Origin: Odiellus spinosus
Lineage: Eukaryota > Arthropoda > Arachnida > Opiliones > Phalangiidae
NCBI GenBank assembly: GCA_963920705.1
Contig: OY987231.1
Span: forward strand, 4,643,424-4,707,423
DNA length: 64,000 nt
Direction: 5' to 3'
The position numbers and the translations under genes are program-made. Shown here piece after piece: positions 23,635 through 34,545 of this stretch (position 1 is the first letter of the stretch; the number at the start of each line of letters is the position of its first letter). The notes beneath the pieces were generated by a model. It saw only the letters and a list, made by a program, of their open reading frames with translations. It did not search any database and had not been told where the DNA came from.

Positions 23635-25445
23635 TCGAATTCTATATAGTTAACCGGGTATATTATATTTGTCCTTTATTTTAATTAGTTTATTTTATCT
23701 ATTGCCATATTATTGAACATTATTGAACTTTTAAGATTTTTGTGTGGCATTAGAATCGATTAGAATTTTGTAAAATTTCAGGTTAGCTTTATTTTTGTAT
23801 GTTTTATCGTAATTTTTTTTCTATAGTTGTGTATATTTTCATACCAGTTTTAATTGATATTTGCCAAATTATAATTTAATCATTTGGAATTTTGAATGAC
23901 CTTTAACGTAATTTTAGGTTATGGATTTTTAATTGTTATCGTATTTTATTTTGGAAACTTAGATTTCCGTTTTTTTTTTAAAGTTATGCGCTTAAATTTA
24001 ATTTTAATTAGTTGGTCATGCTTCCCGTTTAAAAATCCCCTTAAATTTTTGTTCTCGTTGGGTTTTTGGTGTGCTCCTAGGACTCTTAATGTGGTTATTT
24101 TGAATGACCATTTTATGTCTAGTATCGCAATATTAGAATAAAAATTCTACGTTAATCGTTAAGTTTAGGGCCCCATTATTAAGTTCTAGTTTTTGTTTTG
24201 TGCAGAGTAGCTCATTAGGATATTTTAAATATTTAGCACTGCGAAATTAAAATTTCTAGTCCCCCTTCGAATTTTATGAATTTTCCATTCAATTTGAATT
24301 TTTTTTTTCCGAAATCCCCCCCCCCCCCCCCCCCTGTAAAACTAGTTTTCATGGCTATTGTTAGCTCCTCGTGGAAAAATATTTTTCTCAAGTTTTGGTT
24401 CTTAGCGCTAAAAATGGACGCATTTTCCCCGCTGGGCCTTGCAGGTGTTTTCGGACGCTGGTAGTTCGGAAACATTTTCTTGGAAACACCTCTCTTGAAA
24501 TTTCCCCACGTGTGCTTAACCCTAGTTTTATTTCTTAGATTTTTACCCCCCCCCCCCCCCGTTTATACTTTTCATAGTATGCCAGTTTATTAAATTTAAA
24601 TTTTTATTACCCCATTATTTTTTTTAATTTGTAATTCCTAATTAAGCCCCTGACCACTATTATATGTTATTTATTTTTCCTTTGGACAGTATTTAGAATT
24701 TTTTTTGACGGTAGTGTGCCTTTAGTTTACCCCTGTGTAGGTTTTGTACTTCGATTTTTTTTTAAGGTATTATGCCGTTAGCTTATTTTCTTGATTAGGT
24801 AATTAGGATTTAATTTCCTAGTAATTTAGGTCCTTAGTAACAGAATATTTTAACCCGTTCTGCGAATTTGTTTTTGATAAGTTTTGTATATAGATTTTTT
24901 TTTTAATTATGTCTTTTGTTATTTTCCAGTGTAGGTCCTTTATATTTAGTGTAAATTAGATTTTTTTTTTTTCTTAATTCGTGTCAGGATTTTATTCCTT
25001 CGTAATTTTCGTATGTCAATAGTGTCATTTAGTCCTTTCTGCGAATTCACTCATCTCAATGTTCTGACCTTAGCTTTTACCTTAGGATCGTGTATACATC
25101 CGCAAAGGCCCATCGCACACGAGGCAGGCATAGATTAATTTATCGTAGATTTGGGGTTAATATGATTTTTTAGGTTTTTTAAATGAGGGTTGGTATTGCC
25201 ATTCTTTAGTCTCAACGAGAACACCAATTCCACCCTTTAATCTTGTTTTCCTCTTGTTTATGTGGCAAGTAGTGAGTTTTAATTGTTCGTATTTTCCCTA
25301 TTTGTAGTGCTTAATTAGCCCATTAGTCTGTGTGACCACCTTTTTAATGTTGGCGTAAGTCGTAGGGTTAATATTTGAATCTGCCGTTATATATGTGGTT
25401 TTATTCCATGGCATTGTTTTTGGGTAGGGAACCCATGATTTTAGA

Positions 25446-25556
25446 GTAGGGAACTCTGAATTTTAACCTTCGAGTATTAGGTCAACTCTGAATTTTTAAC
25501 CTTTGAGTATTAGGTCAACTCTGAATTTTTAACCTTTGGGTATTAGGTAAACTCAT
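25446..25556 (+). repeat. About 36-bp tandem repeat inside the LTR element
   Basis: Three consecutive units with core aactctgaatttttaacct followed by a gagtattaggt part. They lie in the noncoding interior, upstream of the hairpin array. Confidence 0.85.
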
Positions 25557-25721
25557 GAAATGAACCGTCAGTAACGTTACAGTGTGTATACCTGTCGTTC
25601 TATTTAAATCTTTGTATAATTGTATTTTTATGGTAGGCCCTATTATTTTTATATTGTTTTGTAATTTTTTTTTTGTGTTTATGATAAGTTTTTTTTTTTT
25701 TTTTTTTTTTTTGGAATTTTT

Positions 25722-26068
25722 CTGCCTTTCGTGATCGAGGTAGTTTTTTTTAAGCTTTTTATATGTATATTTTTCTACCCATACTTAATTATGGTAGTTT
25801 TGATTGTCCATTTTATTTTTTTCTACCCCTTGGTAGTTTTATTTTATAAGCTCTTGTTAATTTTTTTTTTCTGCCCAATACTTATGGTAGTTTTTTTTTT
25901 TATTTGTAAAATTTGTAATTGTTTGTATTTTGTAGGTTTTGTTCTTTTTTTTGGTACCACTTTTATTTTCTGCCCTCCGCGGTAGTTTTTGTTTTGATTT
26001 CTTGTATTTTGTATATTTTATTTTTGGATTTTCTTGTACCACTTTTATTTTTCTGCCCTATGTGGTAG
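25722..26068 (+). other. Array of six CTRCC...GGTAG hairpins in U-rich RNA
   Basis: Six short stem-loops lie at 25722-25743, 25775-25797, 25823-25836, 25871-25890, 25970-25985 and 26053-26068. Each has CTACC or CTGCC paired to GGTAG. Position three is A in two and G in four, so it pairs as A-U or G-U. Loops vary in length (4-13) and sequence. The hairpins are separated by T-rich DNA; the last two share gtaccacttttatttt upstream. They sit about 0.1-0.45 kb before the 3' LTR. A structural RNA role (packaging, dimerisation or export) is inference. Confidence 0.6.
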
Positions 26069-26159
26069 TTTTTGTTTAGCTGTGTTGCTTTGCTTATTTT
26101 TCTCTTAATGAGTTTTTTTTTAAATATTAATATTGTCGAACGAGGACGTTCGAGATTAA

Positions 26160-26170
26160 GTGGGGGAGAG
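26160..26170 (+). promoter_or_regulatory. Polypurine tract
   Basis: gtgggggagag, one base before the 3' LTR; the expected plus-strand primer of an LTR retroelement. Confidence 0.8.
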
Positions 26171-26171
26171 T

Positions 26172-26755
26172 TGTAACGGTATTTTATGAACGCTCCCCTT
26201 ACTTTATATTATTGGGCCTAACCCTTTATTTTGCACCTGGCTGGTACGGAATATTTTGAATGACGTCACACGTGGCCACGCTTAAATAGCTCGTGCCACG
26301 TGTGGCAAAACCGCTCTTACCCTTACTCTACGTTCCTGGCTGGTCGCTGACCACGTTTTTCCCGAGTTGGTCTCTTCGACCGCGTGGCCCTTCGGGGTCC
26401 CGCGCTTTCTCGTAATTAACCGGACTTAGAATCCTCTACGCCGGGTTAAATAAATATATGTGCGTGTGTTGTGCGCGTTATCGCGGTTACTTTCATCAGC
26501 GGACAATCGTAAGAACTATTAACTATTTAATATATGCCAGCCAGTGTTATTATTAGTGTTTTTATTATTATTTTGTTAGTACCAGATTAAATTATATATT
26601 AACTAACAAATACCATTATTTCTATATTTTATTAATTATCTAATGATGACGAGATGTATTTATATATTTAACTTTAATTCCCCTAGACATTTAACCGACC
26701 TTTAAATATTAACTAATCTTAACTAAATCCCCATTAATAAATAAATCTCGTCTCA
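26172..26755 (+). repeat. 3' LTR
   Basis: 584 bp, the same as the 5' LTR along its whole length by eye; followed by the GTAC duplication. Confidence 0.93.
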
Positions 26756-27073
26756 GTACCATCGGTTTCTGGTTTCGAGAGTTTAATTTTCCTACGGAAC
26801 GATACGAATTTTAAAGTTTCATTGGGAAATTTGGAACTTGAGATAGGGGTTCCGCAGCGACTAATATAAGAGTTTTGATAATATAAGCGCTTGAGAAGAA
26901 TTTCGCGTTGATTCGCGCGCACCACATTCTTCTCCTTTATCAAATAGCCCGTATTAGTCGCTCACAGAATTTATTCTCAAATAAACAATGAATTCGGCTA
27001 TAATTTGCAACGAATTTTATCGTGATAGTTGCACTTTAGGCCCAACGCGTTCCAATTATATTAGTATACGACG

Positions 27074-27300
27074 AGCCAATTTTTCCCTCCAACTATAGTT
27101 GGCCCAATTAATTGTCGCAAAATGTCGGTAATCGGGGAAATTCTCGAAGTTGGCCCGATAAGTTGCCAAGAAATTGGGTCAGCAACCCAATTTTTCTGGG
27201 ACGAGTTTAATTACGCCAACTTGACCAATTATTGTTCACACGGACTGACTATTTGAGGCAACTCGAGTGGTTCCAACTAGTTGGAGGTAAAAACTGGCCA
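27074..27300. mobile_element. Short-inverted-repeat MITE candidate
   Basis: Ends ccaatttttccctccaacta and the inverse of ccagtttttacctccaacta, about 20 bp with two mismatches. The body is unique in the window (ttggcccgataagttgcc). A target duplication was not resolved. Confidence 0.6.
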
Positions 27301-27824
27301 ATGTGGAAGGCCTTTAAAGATTTAAAATGATCTAGTGGAAGCGATCGAGGAACACGCGTATATACGCTTAAACCGGACAACCGGTTCCTTATAAAACGAC
27401 AAAATAAACAAATTTCCAGTTACTATTTCGTAGTCGCCAGTTACGTATATGAGATACTTTTCTTGAGATAGCTATACAGTTGACTGCGGGATCGGCGGGC
27501 CTCCAAAAAAGAGTGGACAATCTAAGCCAATAAAAACGTGATAGAATTCAGTTTAAAAGAATCTCGGAGAACAAACCTCCCCCCCACCACCCTTTCTAAC
27601 TTTCCCAACGCGCCGCGAAAAAAAAAAGGAAAGCCCTCCCTCACCCATCGCCAACCGGACTCTCTCACGCCTGACAAAAGAAACAAGGAGTATTAAAAGT
27701 CAAAGTGAAAAAATAAAAAAAAAAATAAAAAAAAACCGATCCGGATTTATTTTCGCATTTAAGGAAATTAGCGTCACTTTCCAAAAACTTAAATTCATTT
27801 TCTTTCCAAAAAAGCTTATTTTAA

Positions 27825-28212
27825 AGAGAAACTTGGAGCTAAAAATGTAACAACTTTTGAATTTATTTTCGGAATCACTGTGCCCAAAAACGTATTCTAC
27901 AATTTTCAAACAATTTTTAGACACCTTTTTGGTGCTTAAATTAATTTCTAAAGTATGGTTAAGTTTGAATTCGGGCCAATCATTATTTCAGCTTTTAAAA
28001 GCGTTTGTAATGTCCTAACATTTAAAGAATAGGCCGGCGTTTGATGCGCTACTCTTTTAATATTAGGACATTGCAAGCGCTGTTGAAAGCTGAAATAATA
28101 ATTGGTACGAATTTATGCTTACTGAATTCAAACTTAACCAAATGATCTAATAATTGTTTGAAAATTCTAGAATACATTTTTTGGCATGGCAATTCCGAAA
28201 ATAAATTTCTTT
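27825..28212. mobile_element. Family B inverted-repeat element, longest copy
   Basis: TTAA (27821-27824) is followed by AGAGAAACTTGGAGC. The arms (tttattttcggaatcact, acgtattctacaattttc, ttcgggccaatca, tttcagcttttaaaagcg) return in inverted order after 28045, so the element is nearly one long palindrome. The right end is truncated before the usual gctccaagtttccct. Other copies: 21300-21400, 36996-37209, 37795-37945, and 41554-43000 (interrupted). Confidence 0.85.
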
Positions 28213-29094
28213 AATATCCTTTTACTTTCCATAAGATTTCGGACGAATCGCGCCAACTAGAATATTTTGGTATCGCCTAAGCGTAGCTACTTTCTCTATA
28301 ACGTTAGTTCTTGGCTTTTCCAAGTACGCGTCTCCGTTCAAAATAGCGGGCGAATTTCTACTCCGTGAGAATGTCGTATATATCCTCCTAGTGGCGGGAG
28401 AGGCGAGAAGTAGCGGAGAGGAAAAAAGTATAGTCCGAGTTTATCATTTAAAAAAATCCTCGGGGCCGCGCTTGGCGCAACAAGCGTCGGGTTTTTTGTT
28501 TGATGGAGTTTTAGTACTGGCGTAGTCTGTTGGCTACTGATAGAGTCCCCCCTTCGCGCGCGCGAGGGTTTTTTTAGGACTGGGCTATTCCCCCCGTGTC
28601 CGAAAGGACTGGGGGGAAGGGGTGGGGCCTCGGCTGACCGGACGTTATCTCGGACGGCAGTCCGTTGTTTGGAGCCGGCGCGATAACGCTCGGCGACCAG
28701 AACTAAAAGACGCTGAGATCATTCTAGGTTTTCAACGCCACCGAGAGCTAGGTTTACCTTTGACCTCCGCGATTTAGGGTTCTTCGAGATAGAAGGACGG
28801 TCTACCTTTCCTATCGGACAGAGTCCGGGCGAGAACTATCGGATGACGCCAACTGACGAAGCGCGTTCCGCAAGAAATGCAGCGCCAAAAAATATTCATC
28901 CTGATGTCCTACTATATATATGCCGCAATTTTATAGAATAGAGATAAGTTTTAACTAATAGCGATCAGCTGTCACCCAAAGCCGAATAGTAATTGAGTAG
29001 CTGAAGAGGAAAGATTGCCAAAAAATATCAACAAATATAGTATCAAGAACTCATTCGACAGTGCCTAAGAACTTTTGAAACCATACGGCATTAC
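28213..29094. other. GC-rich non-repeat island
   Basis: 28360-28860 is clearly GC-rich, with ttcgcgcgcgcgaggg and ccggacgttatctcggacgg, and contains GATA-type words (gttatctcg, cgataacg). No exon or RNA could be assigned. Candidate regulatory element. Confidence 0.4.
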
Positions 29095-29243
29095 GCAGAG
29101 GCGAAGCTAGGCATTTTGGGGGAGGTTAGAAGGGGGCTATGGCCCCCAAAAACTTACAAAATATATTATTTTCCTCCACCCCACCCCCGATTAGGCCCCC
29201 AACGCTTCAATCTGCCCTCCTGGGCATTAGCCTACGCTCGCCA
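29095..29243. mobile_element. Decayed hAT-like MITE candidate
   Basis: Left end cagaggcgaagctaggcatt, right end gcattagcctacgctcgc; the CAGAGGCG(T/A)AGC start is common in hAT MITEs. Flanks gcattacg and ccattact agree at six of eight positions. Confidence 0.5.
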
Positions 29244-30119
29244 TTACTTTGTAGCCAAAATTCGTCCTCTATTCGCTTTCTCAGATCTCTAAATAAGCAC
29301 TTAAGCGTACTCTAGCGTTTGATTTTTCGAGGCTAATTCAATTAGCTGGACTTCTTGTTTCACGACAATATAATTTTGGCTTTTACCGTGTTCTTTTCAC
29401 AAATCTATATCTACTACAAGACGATGGGATTAGATTAGGTTGTTAGCAGAGATATTACACCGCTGCGATAAGTATTCGATTAAACTAAAAATATAATCTA
29501 CGATATAGTTCGAAAAATTGGTTACGGAGTCGCTTTAATTATTCATAATTATCGCTTTTCAGTACGAATAATTAAAACGATCCGAGAGTAATTTCGTATC
29601 CAATTAACGGGGTTCATTCGTCTCCTCGTTAAGATTTGAAAAAAATATACATTTCTAAAGAAATTGTAATACCAGAATATTGCCGCCTGTAAAAGTGTTT
29701 CAACCGTCGCGCAATGTCGGTCGCACCTAAGCCCAAGTTCCAGGGGTTAAACAGTTTTCCCACAAATATACAGGTTTTTCGTTAATTGTTTTTTGATAAT
29801 TCGCGATTAATGGCGAATGTTAATATTATATTTTAAAGGGTAATTTAATCTTTAGAAATACCCGAGACTGTTTGTACATACGCATGACATCGGTTTTATT
29901 TTTCATTTCAATTCCCTCCAATAGAATAACCAAAGAAATCGGCTTTCCCCAATCAGTAATAATCGCCTAATTTGGGGAAAAATTGTCCCAGTAGTTGGTA
30001 TTATAAAACTTCACTTCGTCCCAACATTATATTTGTTCAAAGGCAATGTTATCCGGCTATGCCCTTTTATCAAACACTGTTAATGTACAATGTCCGTTCG
30101 TGCGTACGTCCGTAACTTT
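29244..30119. other. Spacer with a family C fragment
   Basis: 29870-30010 contains family C words (gcatgacatcggttttattt, ccaaagaaatcggctttcc). The rest is AT-rich with no gene. Confidence 0.5.
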
Positions 30120-30315
30120 TTCATGAATGTTCTACAATGTTTCAGAAAAGTCTGGAGAGATCTAGAAATTTCTGAAAAGTGTTTCAAAGTTCTAGAAAAG
30201 TTTCGAAAAATTTAGAATATTCAAGAAAAGTTCCGAAAAATCTAGAGGATTAGGAAAATTCCGGAAAAGTCTAGAAAATTCCAGAAAATTGGGAAAATTC
30301 TGGAAATTAATTAAA
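30120..30315 (-). repeat. TCTAGAA-rich degenerate minisatellite, family E
   Basis: Irregular repeats of tctagaaaagtttcgaaaaa type. The same material appears inverted at 40495-40735 and 49140-49270. The flank gtccgttcgtgcgtacgtcc matches gttacgtacgtacgaacatt near 49265, so these are parts of one dispersed element. Confidence 0.75.
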
Positions 30316-31019
30316 TTCTTGAATTTTCAGCTTCAAAATCTTGCATTTTAAATGTCTCGTTATTTTTCACGGGTTTTTCCTAGTTATTATTAATTAATTT
30401 AGCAGTTTTAATATATTTGGCGATAATGTAGGTGTATAGATAAACTTGAAGGGGTCGTTGGCGAATACATCCTGTAGGTTCTCTAATACTTACTAGGGAG
30501 CGCGCGGGAGCGCAAGAGTCTTAAGGTTCGATCCCTCTATAACTGCCAAATCCGAGGGAGCCGGCGTCGTTGGTCCGAAACTGACCGGAGACCCGGGCGC
30601 GTCCGCCTGCGAAAAAATACAATAAAAAATATGTCAAGATAAAATTTTAAAACAGCCGGTTCAAAAAAGATAGCGAGAGGAGGGTGGGAGGTAAGCGGGA
30701 AGGTAGTGGCGGGTTGGGCTCGGCGTTTATTCTTCGTATAGCTAGGAACCACTCAAAAGAAGCCCCCACCCCCTTATCCCTTACGCCTATCAAGGTAAGA
30801 ACACCAAAATTTTAAAGGCAGCTAGCCATCCCCTAAAACCTATATACGGTTTATTTGTAAAAACGGGGAGATGAAAAATGGACTTAATAAGTTTCAAAAA
30901 ATATATTGCTGGTAGATGACGCCGCGAGCCTATACTTTATCGTAACTGAACTGAACAAATGTAACTTATTTTCCTAGTATCAAATTTAAGGAATTTTCCT
31001 TCGTTAATGAGCTTAAAGA
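30316..31019. other. Spacer, nothing firm
   Basis: Bases 30480-30760 are GC-rich and hold a perfect-looking B-box word ggttcgatccc (30525-30535), but no tRNA cloverleaf can be built around it. No gene recognised. Confidence 0.35.
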
Positions 31020-31420
31020 AGGTTCTTTAAATTAATTAAAGGGAGATTAAAGTAATTAAATTGGAAAATTCCCAAAAAAAAAAAAAACTCGACCTGTAAA
31101 AATACAGAAAAATGAAGTAACCTTAATTCAACCTGAAAAGTACTAAAATTTTAAATGCCTTTGGTCCACTTCAGGTGTATTTCGGGTTATTTTATTCACT
31201 GTATTTGGTCGAATTCTCTTTGAGTTTTCCAACTTTTTCCTCATTGTGTCGATTGCTTTGGTCGGATCACGTTGAAATTAAAAGTAAAACCGACGTCACG
31301 TGGATTTTTTCATTTTCTCATAATTAAATTGGCGAGCTCTAAAATTTCCAGGTTTTTCCAAGAATATTTCCCTGAAATTTCCAGATCCAATACCAAATCT
31401 CAATTTGGGTTAAAATCCGT
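31020..31420. mobile_element. Family C repeat copy
   Basis: Begins near attaaagggagattaaag and includes aattggaaaattccc, a poly-A run, attcaacctgaaaag, and agtaaaaccgacgtcacgtg with ttaaattggcgagctct. The words of this family recur at 33880-34090, 34300-34545, 37214-37433 and 51640-51870. Exact ends not resolved. Confidence 0.6.
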
Positions 31421-32584
31421 GAAGAAACTCGAGTTTCAAATTTTCTTATAGCGAAAGAATAACTCGTATAACGCATCAATTTCATATTATAACAATGAAT
31501 ATGAATAAAAAGTTAACTCTTATAACAAATGTATATTTTTTCGCGAATGGATAATATCTAATTGACATTCACGATGGTTTTATTCAACTAAAAAAAGTTA
31601 TAAGAATTGTCGATATAAGCTTAATTTACAAGCTGGTGAGCTTAGGAGAGCATTCTAAGATTGTCACCGTCGCCGAGTATATTTGGGCTCGTTAAAATTC
31701 GAGATATTTTTTTTTTTATTTCAGTTGTCGGATTTGATTTTTGTTTCATCGTCTAATTTCATTGTTCTCTCCGCACTCTCGTCTGTTACGCGGGGAAAGC
31801 GCAACTATTTTTGGCCTCCGCGATAGGGTGCTATTCGCCCCTTTCTTCCCCTACTTTTCCGCCAGTGATAATGATAAAAAATTGGGGAGCATTTCCTTAA
31901 ACAAAGCTAAAGTCGCGTTGTAGGCGGGGCGAGCGCGGGGATGACGATTTCCTTCGAGCTGATAAACCACGCTTTTCCAAACCATTTTCTTGGACCCGTT
32001 CAAAAATGACGATAGCGACGGATTTTTAGAACCAATCTAAGTTAGGAGCGGGCTGTAAGGCTGTCGACTCAACCCGGACGTAAACCCCCTCGCTCTACAG
32101 AAACGTTGTCGCGACTAGACAATTCGAGAATCGAAAATAAGCGTCGTCCAATTGTTAATCGCTTTTTATTACGAGTCGAGGGAATTTTTTGGGGGTTACA
32201 AATCCGCGCCCGCTTGTCAATTGAAAATTGCCGAGACGAAATGCTTATAGGGAAAACGGACTAGGCGAAAGAGAGAGAGACAGAGAAAAAAAATTACTCG
32301 TCGATTGGAGTATAGGTTATGGGATATAAGGGACCAATCATTAAACAAATCGGGTGTACATTAAACCGAGAGAAATAGATTTGTAATCACCAGATCAGAG
32401 GCGAATCAAAATATCGAAACAAATATCAGGGAAATGATATTCAGACGATGGATATGAACTAGGACCTGGGGAGTTCAGAAGAAATACACAAAAAAAACAT
32501 ACGACTAGCAGAAGTGTGAGAAAAACTCATTTGAAACTTACAAATATCCGTGTTAAAATCCAATAGCTTAGGAACTCTACTGGG
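31421..32584. other. Spacer with a unique CpG-containing stretch
   Basis: 31700-32330 is unique, moderately GC-rich and ends in a short GA run (gaaagagagagagacagag). 32445-32540 (aactaggacctggggagttc) recurs at 34135-34200 in the same sense and near 34255-34285 inverted. No gene. Confidence 0.4.
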
Positions 32585-32881
32585 TTTTTAATTTAATTTC
32601 ATCAAATAAATATAAAACTTACTCGGAAATAGGCTTAGCTGGATTCACGGATATCCTGAATTTCTTCGCATAGAAGAGTCATTGACCAATGAGGAAAGGC
32701 CCGTTTATCAGGCGAGATATCCATTAGACTTCCAATATAATCAATGCGAAGAAATTCAGGATCTCCATGAATCCAGCTAAGCCTATTTTCCGGGTAAGTT
32801 TTAAATTGATTTATAGTTTTTATATTTATTTGTATTACTGGTGGATTAGGCCTATTTAAAAGATAAGGTTGCATTCTCCCT
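32585..32881. mobile_element. Family A element, left end missing
   Basis: Retains the central palindrome (gaaataggcttagctggatt against its inverse near 32770) and the right end gcattctccct followed by TTAA (32882-32885). The left outer arm is absent. Confidence 0.85.
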
Positions 32882-32885
32882 TTAA

Positions 32886-33879
32886 TAAAATTTCCAAAAT
32901 ATAGTATATCTACCATGGATTCTAATTATAGAAAATTCAACGTACATTTTTAGGCTAAGTGGTTAGCCCCGACTAGTGATAAGGACGGGGAAGCGAGGGC
33001 TGGCTATTTGGGCGATCATAATGGGGATGAACCTGACGGTTGTTGTATTGGGAAAAAGAATTGTCAGTCAGCAGATGGGAGGGAGGAAAAACTAGAAAAT
33101 GTTTTAAACAACGGAACAAAAATGCTATTAGGGAATTTTCGCGACACTTTCTCCGACGATAAGAAAAGAAGGGGACAAAGCGAACATCCGGGACACGCAC
33201 GGAGAGCGAGAGAGTGAGAGAAATCAACCCCCCCGACCAACGGCTGCGCGGAGGGAGGTGGGGGTCACAAACAATAACGTTTAAAAAATTGAAGCAAAAA
33301 AATGTTAAAGGCCGATTAAAAAGTGGCGAGTATGAGACCGAAGGGAATAGTTTAATTTTTTTCCCGGTTTTATTGTAGGAGTTCCTAGGCCTATCTAATA
33401 AAGTTACCGTGAAAAGGAACGTTTACAATTTCAATTAACGCTGATTGATTTAAATAATCCTTTCAAAATATACAATCAGAAAAGTTCTAAACAAACAAAC
33501 GCGTTATATCATCTTTCGTATAATGTTAAATTAAAATAATTATATTTTTCTATCAATTACTTATCGCTTCCATTTGTCTAATCCACACAGTTTTGAAAGC
33601 AATGGAAACCGAACATTTCGGTGGAATCTTCTCGGTGTACGGACATTGGTGTACAATTTTTTTTGGACCTTAGGTTAGGTTAGGTAAATTAATTACTCGA
33701 ACTAGCCCTTTTATCTTGTAATATTTTAGATAAGGTTAGATTACATGATGTAAGCGGTCTTATTTCCACCATACACCGAAATGTCCTTACACAGAATTGT
33801 CTATACACCGAAATGCCCATACACGGAATGGTCCATACGCAGAAGAACTATTTAAGTAGTAGTTAAAGACGCCAGTGCT
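32886..33879. other. Spacer with short inverted words
   Basis: 32990-33290 is unique and partly GC-rich. 33610-33850 has repeats of acaccgaaatgtcc type in both orientations around a taggttaggttagg word. No gene; the 69-codon frame at 33008 has no family likeness. Confidence 0.4.
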
Positions 33880-34545
33880 GACTCAATTCGGGCCTTGTCA
33901 AATTAATCTTGCGCTAACCTTCCGAATTTAATCACGAGAATTGAACAAAATTCCTGAGGCTGTTTTGACATACGCATGACGTCGGTTTACCATATCAATA
34001 GAATACCATATCATAGAATAACGAATGAAATCGGCTTATCTAATAATAAAACATCTTATTTGATCAACAATATGGGCAATGACCGCAAGCTCCGCTCACT
34101 AAATAACGATGGTTATGAACTAATTATTATCCGGGGACTTCAGAAATAATACTTAAAGAAATCTACAACCAGCGAAAAAGTGAGAAAAACGTAGACTAGA
34201 TTGAGTTAGGTTAGGTTGAGCTAGGAACTTTATTATTATATTTTTTTTATTATTTTTTCTGAACTCCCAGGGTCCTAATTAGGCCATAACCATTGTTATT
34301 TAGTAAAACTGGAAAATTACATCAGAATTCGACAAAATCCCTTTGTTGAATTCAGATTAATTTTCCTGGAAAAAAAAAATATTTTGGAAATTTATAATTT
34401 GAACAATTTTTGACCAAATTAGAAGAATTTTCCTCATTGGAAAAAACGATTTCTTTGGTTATACTATGGGAGCTAGTAAAAGTAAAACTGACGTCAAACC
34501 AATTTCTCTTGATTAAATTTGGCGAGCTTGACACGAGATCAATTT
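33880..34545. mobile_element. Two family C copies in opposite orientation
   Basis: 33880-34090 reads gcatgacgtcggttta and aaatcggcttat. 34300-34545 reads the inverse (aaaactgacgtcaaac, ttaaatttggcgagct). Between them is aacctaacc-type sequence and the repeat described at 32445-32540. No coding capacity. Confidence 0.6.

Larger units (their letters stand above)
23030..26755 (+). mobile_element. Non-autonomous LTR retrotransposon (TRIM/LARD-like)
   Basis: 3726 bp, with two 584-bp LTRs starting TGTAACGG and ending TCTCA. By eye they are identical, so insertion is recent. A 4-bp target duplication GTAC sits at 23026-23029 and 26756-26759. A TGGGGG primer-binding-like site follows the 5' LTR, and a purine tract gtgggggagag precedes the 3' LTR. 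The 2.56-kb interior has no gag, protease, reverse transcriptase or integrase frame: no frame exceeds 84 codons and those are low-complexity. It must move using enzymes supplied elsewhere. The 4-bp duplication and purine tract suit Ty3/gypsy or a related group. Orientation is plus by the order of primer site and purine tract. Confidence 0.93.
22381..26772. mobile_element. MITE family J, copy 2, split by an LTR element
   Basis: Left end ccagaagccgatgaagccc at 22381; right end catcggtttctgg ending at 26772. A 5-bp flank TTTCG lies on both sides (22376-22380 and 26773-26777). Without the insertion at 23030-26759 the element is about 660 bp. Family J copy 1 shows the uninterrupted right-end sequence (gaggg..tcatcgg). 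No open frame of note. Confidence 0.85.

Noticed and set aside
23896..24141. Gag-like frame in the LTR element
   Set aside because: Hydrophobic, low-complexity and lacking any CCHC, protease or reverse transcriptase motif.
30480..30540. tRNA gene suggested by ggttcgatccc
   Set aside because: The T stem has mismatches and no acceptor or D arm can be paired. At best a decayed pol III fragment.
33660..33690. Telomeric TTAGG array
   Set aside because: Only two to three imperfect units here and at 34203, 51600 and 59785; scattered words, not a telomere tract.
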